64,000 bases of DNA from Fischerella sp. PCC 9605 (lineage in GTDB: Bacteria > Cyanobacteriota > Cyanobacteriia > Cyanobacteriales > Nostocaceae), in contig NZ_KI912151.1 in the NCBI RefSeq assembly GCF_000517105.1, positions 186,001-250,000 of the forward strand, written 5' to 3'. Below are positions 56,631-64,000 of the stretch, piece after piece; the stretch's first letter is position 1; each line of letters opens with the position of its first letter. The notes below the pieces were generated by a model, which had not been told where the DNA came from, made no database searches, and was given only the letters and a program-made list of their open reading frames with translations. The translations under genes and the position numbers were made by a program.

Positions 56631-56642
56631 TATCTATTGAAA

Positions 56643-57425
56643 ATGACTGAACCGTTGATTGAACTAAAAGGTGTTTCTAAGTCCTTTGGTAGCAATAAGG
56701 TTTTAGATAATGTCGATTTGACGATCTACCGGGGAGAAGCACTGGGGATAATTGGGCCTAGCGGTACTGGTAAATCGACAATTTTACGCCTGATTGCTGG
56801 GTTACTTTCTGTTGATGCGGGAGAAATTTATGTGCAAGGGGTGCGGCGAGATGGATTGATTGAGGATGGGGCCGATCCGGTTGGCATCGGGATGGTGTTT
56901 CAGCAGGCGGCGCTATTTGATTCGCTGACAGTGGATGAAAATGTCGGGTTCTTTCTGTATCAGCACTCGAACCTGCCTAGAAGACGCATTCGCGAGTTAG
57001 TTGAGGAAAAATTGGAGATGGTGGGTTTGTCAGGAATAGGCGATCGCTATCCAGCTGAACTTTCTGGAGGTATGCGAAAACGGGTAAGTTTTGCCCGTGC
57101 GATTATGTCTAACCCCGAAAACCCCAAAGAAGGATCGGAAGTTTTGCTCTATGATGAGCCAACAGCCGGACTCGATCCAATTGCCTCAACCGTAATAGAA
57201 GATTTAATCCAGAATTTACGAACTACACAACGAGTCTGTGGCACTTACGCAATAGTCACTCACCAACAAAGCACTATTCGCCGGACAGCTGACAGACTGG
57301 TATTTCTCTATCAAGGTAAAGTACAGTGGCAAGGTACAGTTAGTGAACTAGATAGTACAGAAAATCCCTTAATTAGACAATTTATGAGTGGGAGTGTATC
57401 TGGGCCAATTCAAGTTGCAGGTTAA
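56643..57425 (+). CDS. MlaF/TGD3-type ABC ATPase
   Basis: A 260-residue ATPase starting at ATG 56643 (MTEPLIELKGVSKSFGSNKV). Walker A GPSGTGKST, Q-loop VFQQAALFDSLTV, signature LSGGMRKRVSFARAI, Walker B LLYDEPTAGLDP and switch VTHQ fit the MlaF/TGD3 group, which powers lipid movement between envelope membranes. The LSGGM form is typical of MlaF. The MCE protein gene follows. The MlaE-type permease is not in the window. Confidence 0.9.
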   Translation: MTEPLIELKGVSKSFGSNKVLDNVDLTIYRGEALGIIGPSGTGKSTILRLIAGLLSVDAGEIYVQGVRRDGLIEDGADPVGIGMVFQQAALFDSLTVDENVGFFLYQHSNLPRRRIRELVEEKLEMVGLSGIGDRYPAELSGGMRKRVSFARAIMSNPENPKEGSEVLLYDEPTAGLDPIASTVIEDLIQNLRTTQRVCGTYAIVTHQQSTIRRTADRLVFLYQGKVQWQGTVSELDSTENPLIRQFMSGSVSGPIQVAG

Positions 57426-57451
57426 GACAAAGTTGGATTTTGGAATGGGAA

Positions 57452-57636
57452 TTGTTAGTAGTTAGTAGTTAGTTGTTAGTTGTTAGTTGTTAGTTGTTAA
57501 CCACTAACCACTATTCACTATCCACTATCCACTATCCACTATCCACTAACCACTATTCACTATCCACTATCCACTAACCACTAACCACTATCCACTAACC
57601 ACTAACCACTAACCACTAACCACTAACTACTAACCA
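57452..57636. repeat. Long STRR heptamer array
   Basis: About 26 heptamers: GTTAGTT units then (CCACTAA)/(CCACTAT) units. It is the longest array in the window and separates mlaF-like from mlaD-like genes. A TCTAAAATC triple repeat follows at 57642-57670. Confidence 0.9.
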
Positions 57637-57692
57637 GTACTAATCTAAAATCTAAAATCTAAAATCCAAAATCGAAGAGGGAGGAAACAAAA

Positions 57693-59162
57693 ATGCGATC
57701 GCGCACATTTCGAGAAGGTTCTGTGGGGTTACTACTCCTCCTGGGAGCAGGTGTATTTGGAGCAATTATCCTCTGGCTAAATAGATTTACCGCTGCTCAG
57801 AGTTCATACAAAGCCGTTGTGGAATTTGCTAATGCTGGTGGTATGCAAAAAGGGTCAATAGTTCGCTATCGTGGCGTTAGGGTAGGTAATATTTCTGCCA
57901 TCCGACCGGGGCCAAACAATGTGGAAGTGGAAATAGAAATCACTAATCCCAACTTAGTTATCCCCCGTGATGTCAGAGTGGAAGCCAATCAATCCGGTCT
58001 GATTAGCGAAAGCATTATTGACATCACACCCGAATCACCTTTACCAAATGGAACTGCTGTTGCTAAACCTTTAGATAGAAATTGCGATCCTAGTGTAATT
58101 ATTTGTGATGGTTCGCGATTACAAGGTCAAATAGGCATCAGTTTGGATGAGTTGATTCGCTCCAGCACTAACTTAGCTGCTCTTTATACTCAGCCGAGAG
58201 TCTATGAGAATCTTAATGAAGCACTAGAAAATACCTCCAATGCAGCTGCTCAAGTAGCTGTTCTCAGCCGTGAAATCACCAGTTTGACCAGAACCACACA
58301 AAGACAGCTGAATAATTTTTCAACTGCTGCAAATTCTGTAGCAGATGCAGCAGATAGAGTCAGTACATCTACTAGTCAAACTGTCAATCAATTCAGTACC
58401 ACAGCAAAGAGTATTAGTTCAACTGCAAATCAAGCCAATCAATTGCTAAAAAACCTGGATAGCCTGGTAACAACTAATCGTTCTTCACTAGTTTCAGCCT
58501 TAAACAATATTACCGAAACCAGCAATCAATTACGGACTACAGTTGCTAGCCTATCGCCTACTTTAAATCGTTTGACGCAAGGAGAGTTAGTGCAAAATTT
58601 AGAAACTCTCTCAGCAAATGCTGCACAAGCGTCGGCTAATTTGCGCGATGCTAGTCGAGCACTCAACGATCCTAATAACCTCTTAGTATTACAACAAACC
58701 CTAGATTCTGCACGGGTAACATTTGAAAACACCCAGAAAATTACATCTGATTTGGACGAATTGACTGGCGATCCAAGTTTTCGGGAAAATCTCAGGCAAC
58801 TGGTTAATGGTCTAAGTACTTTGGTGTCTTCTACCCAACAGATGCAGCAGCAAGTCGAGGTTGCAAATACGCTAGATGCAGTTAAAACAGCTGTTAGAAA
58901 CCCAAATGCAGCAAAAAGCAAAATAGGTGAAAGCCAACAACAGACGACATTTTACTTTCCACCTACTGCTTTAAAGATTGCGAACAAACAACTTCAACCA
59001 GCTGTCACTCTAGAAACTTCTACTTCATCGCAACAAAAGTTATTGGAGAACAAACAATTTCAATCCACTATCAGTCAGGATACCCCTACCTCATCCCAAG
59101 AAAAGCTATTGCAGAAATTGCGTGAGCACAGCAAGCAACGGCAGAAGGAGGAAGTAGAATAA
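57693..59162 (+). CDS. MlaD/MCE-domain lipid transport protein
   Basis: A 489-residue protein with one N-terminal helix (residues 10-30, VGLLLLLGAGVFGAIILWL), an MCE domain (about 38-115: YKAVVEFANAGGMQKGSIVRYRGVRVG), and a long helical Ser/Thr/Gln-rich region (about 150-400) that may form a tube or bundle across the periplasm, as in other MCE proteins. Residues 415-489 are a low-complexity Gln/Ser-rich tail with a TSSQ(E/Q)KLL repeat. It probably anchors in the inner membrane and works with the upstream ATPase in phospholipid or glycolipid traffic. Confidence 0.92.
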   Translation: MRSRTFREGSVGLLLLLGAGVFGAIILWLNRFTAAQSSYKAVVEFANAGGMQKGSIVRYRGVRVGNISAIRPGPNNVEVEIEITNPNLVIPRDVRVEANQSGLISESIIDITPESPLPNGTAVAKPLDRNCDPSVIICDGSRLQGQIGISLDELIRSSTNLAALYTQPRVYENLNEALENTSNAAAQVAVLSREITSLTRTTQRQLNNFSTAANSVADAADRVSTSTSQTVNQFSTTAKSISSTANQANQLLKNLDSLVTTNRSSLVSALNNITETSNQLRTTVASLSPTLNRLTQGELVQNLETLSANAAQASANLRDASRALNDPNNLLVLQQTLDSARVTFENTQKITSDLDELTGDPSFRENLRQLVNGLSTLVSSTQQMQQQVEVANTLDAVKTAVRNPNAAKSKIGESQQQTTFYFPPTALKIANKQLQPAVTLETSTSSQQKLLENKQFQSTISQDTPTSSQEKLLQKLREHSKQRQKEEVE

Positions 59163-59425
59163 TAGGGACGTGAGAATATGTCAAAGGCTGAAAAATCTTT
59201 GGATGCTAAGAATATTGTCCAGTGGTGTTATATTTTTACAGTTTTCTATAGAATTTGGAACTATAGAGAACTATAGTAAAAGTAGATATAAAAGCATGAA
59301 ATAATTGAGACGAGATTCCTGTGCTGGTAGTGGCGGGGATGCGAGCGGGTTAAATTGAATTAGCTGCTACAACAGCAATCTTGGTTTCAGATTCTGATTG
59401 CACTGTCTTCCATTGTTCAGCTATT

Positions 59426-61325
59426 ATGAAACGCTCGCTGCTTCAGCAAATTAACATTGCGTTAGGAATAGGGCTGTTACTGCTACTTATCAATGCAGTT
59501 ATTTCTTATCGCAATACGTTAAAGATAGTTAAAAATGAAGAGTCGGTTAACCACACCCATCAAGTTTTAGCTGAACTAGAAAAAACTCTTTCCACCTTAA
59601 TAGATGCAGAAACCGGACAGCGCGGCTATCTGCTCACAGGTAGAGAAACATATCTAGAACCTTATCAAACAGCGATCGCCCATGTGAACGACCGGGTTGA
59701 TACTTTGCGGCGGCTAACCGCAGATAATCCCAGACAGCAAGAGCGAATTCAAAATTTAGAACAAGCAATTGACGTCAAGCTGACTAACCTCGAACAAACC
59801 ATCAATATCCGACGAAAACAGGGATTTGAACCTGCCCGACAGTTGGTCAACACTGGTCAGGGTAAACAGATAATGGATGAGATTCGGCGGCAGATAGCCC
59901 AGATGGAAGCTGAAGAAAATCAGCTTTTGCGTATTCGCTCAAAAGAATCTCAAGCAAGCATCCAAACAACGCTACTCACCTTCACTGTCGTTACTTGCGT
60001 AAATTTACTGTTCTTAGGAGTAATATTTTCTTTGCTGAGACGAAATATATTTAAGCGTCAGCAGGAGGCAGAAAAGCAAAATCAACTGTTGATCGAGCTA
60101 AAACAAGAGCAACAGCAACTCAAGCAAAGTGAAGCCCGTTATCGTTCTCTAGTAACAGCTACAGCCCAGGCAGTTTGGACGACTAATCCGCAAGGAGAAA
60201 TAGTTGAAGATATCCCCTGTTGGCGATCGCTGACAGGGCAAAGTGAAACAGCAGTCAAAGGGCAGGGCTGGTTAGAAGCAATTCACCCCGAAGACCGAGA
60301 ACAAGCTGCACAATCATGGCAAAATGCGATCGCCACCAAAAGCGTGTATGAAAATGAGCATAGAGTCCGAATTGCAGATGGCTCTTACCGACATTTTGCT
60401 GCCCGAGCTGTGCCTGTTTTGGATGACAACGGACAAGTCCGCGAGTGGGTATGCATTCATACCGATATCACCGAGCGCAAGCAAGCAGAAGCAGAAATAT
60501 TGAAGCTCAACACTACCCTAGAACAACGAGTAGCAGAGCGCACCGCTCAACTGCAAGAAGCAAACCAAACACTAGAAGGTTTTGCATATTCTGTTGCCCA
60601 CGATCTGCGTGCACCCCTGCGAGGAATGCAGGGATTGTCTGAGGCATTATTAGAAGACTACGGCGATCAACTTGATGAACTTGGTAGGGAGTATGCCCAG
60701 CAAATAGTAAATTCGGGTGAGCAGCTACAAGAACTGATCGATGATTTACTAGAATATAGCCGCCTCAGCCGTGCTGAGTTAAAGCTGCAACCTGTAGATT
60801 TGAACGCAGTTGTAGCAGATGCAATTACCCAAGTAGAGAGTCAATTAAATTACCAACATGCTCAAATAACAGTTCAATCTCCACTGCCCGCAGTGCTGGC
60901 TCATCGTAATACCTTAATACAGGTGTTAACAAATCTGCTTAGTAATGCCCTAAAATTTGTTGCACCAAGTGTAGAACCGCAAGTGCAGATATGGGCAGAA
61001 GAAGTAGAGGAGGGGGAGAGTGGGAGAGGAGAAGAGGGGGAGAGAAAAGAATTCTTCTTTCCCCCCATCACCCTATCACCCCATCCCCCCCTCTCAATTT
61101 GTACGCCTCTGGATTGCTGACAACGGTATTGGCATTGCAAGCGAACATCAAAAACGCATATTTCGAGTGTTTGAGCGCCTGCATGGCATAGAATCCTATC
61201 CAGGAACGGGGATCGGATTAGCAATTGTTCAGAAAGGAATTGAGCGAATGAACGGTCAATGTGGGGTTGAATCTGAACTGGGACAGGGAAGTCGATTTTG
61301 GATTAAGTTAAGAAGCGCCAACTGA
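59426..61325 (+). pseudogene. CHASE3-PAS sensor histidine kinase with frameshift in the ATPase domain
   Basis: Start ATG 59426 (MKRSLLQQINIALGIG). TM1 about 8-28, CHASE3 domain (about 38-175), TM2 about 180-200, PAS (about 235-370), then Cph1-like HisKA with His392 (FAYSVAHDLRAPLRGM). The ATPase domain starts (NLLSNALKFVAPSVEP) but a low-complexity insertion at 61003-61097 shifts the frame; the first frame ends at 61120 and the G boxes (ADNGIGIASEH, GTGIGLAIVQKG) continue one frame over to 61325. Deleting one base, for example in the C7 run at 61085-61091, would restore it. It is either a recent pseudogene, a phase-variable gene or a sequencing error. Confidence 0.85.
61003..61097. repeat. 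Low-complexity element in the kinase ATPase domain (frame broken)
   Basis: GAGGAGGGGGAGAG-type left arm, centre AAAAGAATTCTTCTTT, right arm CCCCCCATCACCCTATCACC then CCATCCCCCCC. It interrupts the gene between WAEE and FVRLWIADNGIGI. Confidence 0.8.
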
Positions 61326-61370
61326 AAGGAGTGGGAGATGGGGGGATGGGGAGATGGGGGAGTGGGGAAT

Positions 61371-61421
61371 AACTACTAACTACCAACTACTAACCAACAA
61401 CCACCAACCACCAACCACTAA
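61371..61421. repeat. STRR block before the response regulator gene
   Basis: CTACTAA/CCACCAA heptamers run to within a few bases of the regulator ATG; no ribosome-binding site is visible between the array and the start. Confidence 0.75.
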
Positions 61422-61424
61422 CTA

Positions 61425-61862
61425 ATGACAAACACAATTTTGCTGGTAGAAGATAACCCCACTGACATACTGTTAATCCAACGGGTTTTTCGTAACGAAG
61501 CTTTGACACATACTTCGCTGCAAATTGTTAAAGATGGAGAGGCGGCGATTTTCTACCTGAGTGGTAAAGGAGAATATGCTGACCGTATTTGTTACCCCTT
61601 ACCAAGTATCATTTTGCTCGACTTGAAACTACCCCGACGTTCCGGGCATGAAGTACTAGCATGGATTAAGCAGCAACCAGAACTAAAACGTGTGCCTGTG
61701 ATTGTTCTAACTTCCTCTCGGCAAAAAGAAGACGTAAATCAGGCTTACGACTTGGGAGCAAATTCTTATTTGGTCAAGCCTGTGAAGTTCACTGTTCTGT
61801 CTGAAATGCTGAATAGTTTCAGTAGTTATTGGCTAGAGTTTAATGAACCACCGGAGCTTTGA
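61425..61862 (+). CDS. Rcp-type single-domain response regulator
   Basis: A 145-residue receiver of the Rcp1 family that pairs with phytochrome-like kinases. The acidic pair is in LLVEDNPTD, the phosphoacceptor is Asp66 in ILLDLKLPR, and the switch residues are in VIVLTSS and LVKPVKF. The insertion GEAAIFYLSGKGEYADR is typical of Rcp proteins. It lies between two Cph1-class histidine kinases and is the likely target of one or both. Confidence 0.93.
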   Translation: MTNTILLVEDNPTDILLIQRVFRNEALTHTSLQIVKDGEAAIFYLSGKGEYADRICYPLPSIILLDLKLPRRSGHEVLAWIKQQPELKRVPVIVLTSSRQKEDVNQAYDLGANSYLVKPVKFTVLSEMLNSFSSYWLEFNEPPEL

Positions 61863-62102
61863 TTGTAACTTTAATTTTTCTGTTGCTTTTGATTAGCAGT
61901 TAAGACGTTAGTATATGTTTATGTGATTTTATTCAAAAATGAATTATCAATATTTATACTAATTAGTTTATTTTTTGATGTTTGTTTTTGATTTTTATAC
62001 CTTTGATATATTTTAACTTAACCTTAACAAAATATAATTACAGACTTTAATTTAAAACAAATTTCATTACTTTTGATTTAATTGGAACTCAATATAGGAA
62101 TT

Positions 62103-63674
62103 GTGCTACATATTTTGATTGTTGATGACAACCCAACCGATCGCCTACTCGTCAAACGTGAACTACAGCAGGAATTCCCAGAATTGCGAGTTACAGAAGT
62201 TGCAGATAGAAGCGAGTTTTTAAATGCGATCGCCAACAATAATTTTGCTCTCGTCGTCACCGATTACCAACTCCGTTGGAGCAATGGTTTGGAAATTTTG
62301 AGAGATACGAAGTCTCGCTACCCGAATTGTCCTGTAATTATGTTTACCAACTCGGGTAATGAAGAGATTGCCGTAACAGCCATGAAAGCTGGACTGGATG
62401 ATTACATTATCAAATCTCCCCGGCATTATATCCGCCTAGCGGTTGCGGTTCGAGGTGCGTTGGAGCGAAAAGCCGCTCAACGCCGAGCGGCACTGTTAGA
62501 AAATAGGTTGCAATTATTACTTGAACGTCTAAATGTAGGGGTGTTTTCCTCTACTCTTGATGGTTGTTTGTTAGAAAGTAACCAAGCTTTTCTGCGTCTA
62601 TTAGGCGTGAGTACTTTAGCAGAAACGCAAGCGGTGAATCTGTGCGAACTATTTTGGAAGCTTTCTCCTACTGACTCACAATCACAAGTACAGGAAATCA
62701 TTCTCCCACAAGCTAATAGTCAATCAAAATACCTGCTGTTGACACAGTATTTAAACACCAACGATGACGAAGCTGTGATTGATGGAGTGGTTGAAGATAT
62801 CACCGCACTCAAACAAGCAGAACTCGCCCTGCACCAGCTCAATGAAACGCTGGAATTGCGAGTTCAAGAACGTACAGCCGAATTAGAAGATGTTAATTCC
62901 CAACTAGAAGCATTTGCCTACTCAGTTTCTCACGACTTGCGTGCGCCTTTACGGGCAATTGAAGCATTTGCCCACATCTTGCTCTCTAACTACGCAACCG
63001 CATTAGATGCTAACGCACAGGATTATCTGGGGCGCATTGGGCGTGCTGCTGTTCTCATGAACACCCTTATTGAAAATTTACTTGACTACAGCCGCCTGAG
63101 CCGTTCTAAACTTCCTTTGGAAAGAGTTGATCTGAATGCAGCGATCGCCAAAGCTCTCACCCAACTAGAGGAAGAAATTAGGAGTAAACAGGCACACATA
63201 ACTATAGTAGTTTCACTGCCTATAGTGTTAGCACACCCTGATACATTGCTGCAAGTTTTAATCAACCTGCTCGCAAATGCCATTAAGTTTGTAGCGCCAG
63301 GAGTACAGCCGCAAGTGCGAGTCTGGGCAGAAGAGGTTGAAGAGAGGGAGAGAGGGAGAGTGGGAGAGGGGGAGAGTGGAACAGAAAAGAATTCTTATTT
63401 CCCCCCATCTCCCCATCCCCCCTCCTTTTCTCCCTCCTCTCAATTTATTCGTCTGTGGATAGAAGACAATGGCATCGGAATTGCACAAGAGTATTATGAA
63501 AGAATTTTTGGTGTCTTTGAGCGCTTGCATGGAGAGGAAACTTATCCTGGCACTGGTATCGGTTTGGCAATTGTCCGCAAAGGAGTAGAGCGTATGGGTG
63601 GTCGAGTGGGTGTGGAGTCTACCGTAGGTCAGGGAAGCCGATTTTGGATAGATTTACGTAAGGTTCGGGTGTAA
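62103..63674 (+). CDS. REC-PAS-histidine kinase hybrid
   Basis: A 523-residue protein starting at GTG 62103, which gives MLHILIVDDNPTDRL, matching the next gene's MLHILLVDDNPNDRL. The N-terminal receiver has phosphoacceptor Asp54 (VVTDYQL). A short PAS (about 130-245) and a coiled linker lead to Cph1-like HisKA with His277 (FAYSVSHDLRAPLRAI) and an HATPase (NLLANAIKFVAPG, EDNGIGI, GTGIGLAIVRKG). A low-complexity insertion, residues about 412-446, sits in frame in the ATPase domain at the same point as in the preceding kinase. It acts as a receiver-controlled kinase in a phosphorelay. Confidence 0.92.
   Translation: MLHILIVDDNPTDRLLVKRELQQEFPELRVTEVADRSEFLNAIANNNFALVVTDYQLRWSNGLEILRDTKSRYPNCPVIMFTNSGNEEIAVTAMKAGLDDYIIKSPRHYIRLAVAVRGALERKAAQRRAALLENRLQLLLERLNVGVFSSTLDGCLLESNQAFLRLLGVSTLAETQAVNLCELFWKLSPTDSQSQVQEIILPQANSQSKYLLLTQYLNTNDDEAVIDGVVEDITALKQAELALHQLNETLELRVQERTAELEDVNSQLEAFAYSVSHDLRAPLRAIEAFAHILLSNYATALDANAQDYLGRIGRAAVLMNTLIENLLDYSRLSRSKLPLERVDLNAAIAKALTQLEEEIRSKQAHITIVVSLPIVLAHPDTLLQVLINLLANAIKFVAPGVQPQVRVWAEEVEERERGRVGEGESGTEKNSYFPPSPHPPSFSPSSQFIRLWIEDNGIGIAQEYYERIFGVFERLHGEETYPGTGIGLAIVRKGVERMGGRVGVESTVGQGSRFWIDLRKVRV
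63337..63438. repeat. Low-complexity element in the second kinase ATPase domain (in frame)
   Basis: GAGAGGGAGAGAGGGAGAG left arm, AAAAGAATTCTTATTT centre, CCCCCCATCTCCCCATCCCC right arm. Translated as an Arg/Glu/Gly then Pro/Ser-rich loop between VWAEEV and QFIRLWIEDNGIGI. Confidence 0.85.
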
Positions 63675-63683
63675 AAATTTTTG

Positions 63684-64000
63684 ATGCTGCATATTCTGCT
63701 GGTAGATGACAATCCCAACGATCGCCTCATCGCTATCCACGGACTGAGGCGAACATTTGCTGAACTCGAAATTGTTTCAGCTGTGGATAATGATTCGCTT
63801 CAACAAGCGCTTTCACAAGGTGGTTTTGATTTGGCGATCACCGACTACCAGCTGCACTGGAGTGATGGCTTAAAGGTGCTAGAGGCGGTGAAAGCTATCT
63901 ACCCAGACTGTCCAGTAATTATGTTTACCGATAGTGGCTCTGAAGAGGTAGCAGTCCAGGGTATGAAGGCGGGTTTAAGTGATTACGTACTCAAGGGACG
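63684..64000 (+). CDS. Receiver-domain protein, cut by window end
   Basis: ATG 63684 begins MLHILLVDDNPNDRLIAIHG and the frame stays open to the edge (105 codons). It is a receiver with Asp54 (AITDYQLHWSDGLKVL) and VIMFTDSGSEEVAVQGMKAG, a close tandem duplicate of the receiver of the preceding gene (DYQLRWSNGLEIL, VIMFTNSGNEEIAVTAMKAG). By analogy it probably continues into PAS and histidine kinase domains outside the window. It starts 9 bp after the upstream stop. Confidence 0.9.
   Translation, partial: MLHILLVDDNPNDRLIAIHGLRRTFAELEIVSAVDNDSLQQALSQGGFDLAITDYQLHWSDGLKVLEAVKAIYPDCPVIMFTDSGSEEVAVQGMKAGLSDYVLKG

Noticed and set aside
57452-57636. Long repeat array resembling a CRISPR
   Set aside because: The unit is 7 bp with no unique spacers and no cas genes; it is an STRR array.

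Overview
The window is chromosomal DNA of a filamentous, probably heterocyst-forming (Nostocales-type) cyanobacterium. Evidence: psbZ directly followed by ribH, dense HIP1 octamers (GCGATCGC), heptanucleotide tandem repeats (STRR) typical of Calothrix/Nostoc relatives, cyanobacterial DUF families (DUF3120, DUF1614, DUF3574), bilin-type GAF domains and an abundance of sensor kinases. No tRNA, rRNA, CRISPR array or transposase gene was seen. The sequence is strongly repeat-invaded.

Layout. 1-6.2 kb: 3'-truncated uppP, a DUF3120 membrane protein, a minus-strand pair encoding a PD-(D/E)XK nuclease/ParA fusion and a ParB/Rho_N protein, then a secreted M28 peptidase and a PDZ-less DegP/HhoA-type protease. 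6.6-11.7 kb: a small hydrophobic protein, a P2-type cation ATPase and a divergent MetK paralogue. 12-22 kb: small unknowns, a DHH-CBS-CCA tRNA nucleotidyltransferase, psbZ-ribH, a broken DUF433/DUF5615 toxin-antitoxin pair, an aspartoacylase-like gene, pnp, and a GNAT gene broken by a 30-bp palindrome. 22.3-30.3 kb: an SNF2 helicase with an intein in its Walker A motif, a SWIM zinc-finger partner, a Trypco1-like protein, a headless restriction-endonuclease domain and an SDR. 30.4-40.4 kb: transporters (AI-2E, OpuC-type osmoprotectant ABC, two FecCD permeases) and ftsH. 40.8-51 kb: GAF histidine kinase, peptidoglycan-binding protein, DUF1349, mtnP, class D beta-lactamase, PLP dehydratase and Slt lytic transglycosylase. 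52-64 kb: PixJ-like chemoreceptor, carotenoid-isomerase-like oxidoreductase, MlaF/MlaD-type lipid transport genes and a signalling cluster (CHASE3-PAS kinase, Rcp-type regulator, REC-PAS kinase, and a REC protein cut by the window end).

Genes likely to act together: parA-like with parB-like (12-bp gap); the OpuC-type ATPase, permease and lipoprotein; the two FecCD permeases (4-bp overlap); SNF2 helicase with the SWIM protein; MlaF with MlaD; and the terminal kinase/receiver cluster.

The most striking layer is repeats that enter genes. A G/A-rich...C/T-rich inverted-repeat element lies in four coding sequences, including the same site of the ATPase domain of two paralogous kinases, where it is in frame in one and frameshifted in the other. 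A family of perfect palindromes with arms TGTAGAGACG and variable but still self-complementary centres occurs four times, once in frame inside DUF3120 and once disrupting the GNAT gene. STRR inverted repeats sit between four of six convergent gene pairs. The best candidate for an undescribed system is the nuclease-ParA plus ParB/Rho_N cassette.
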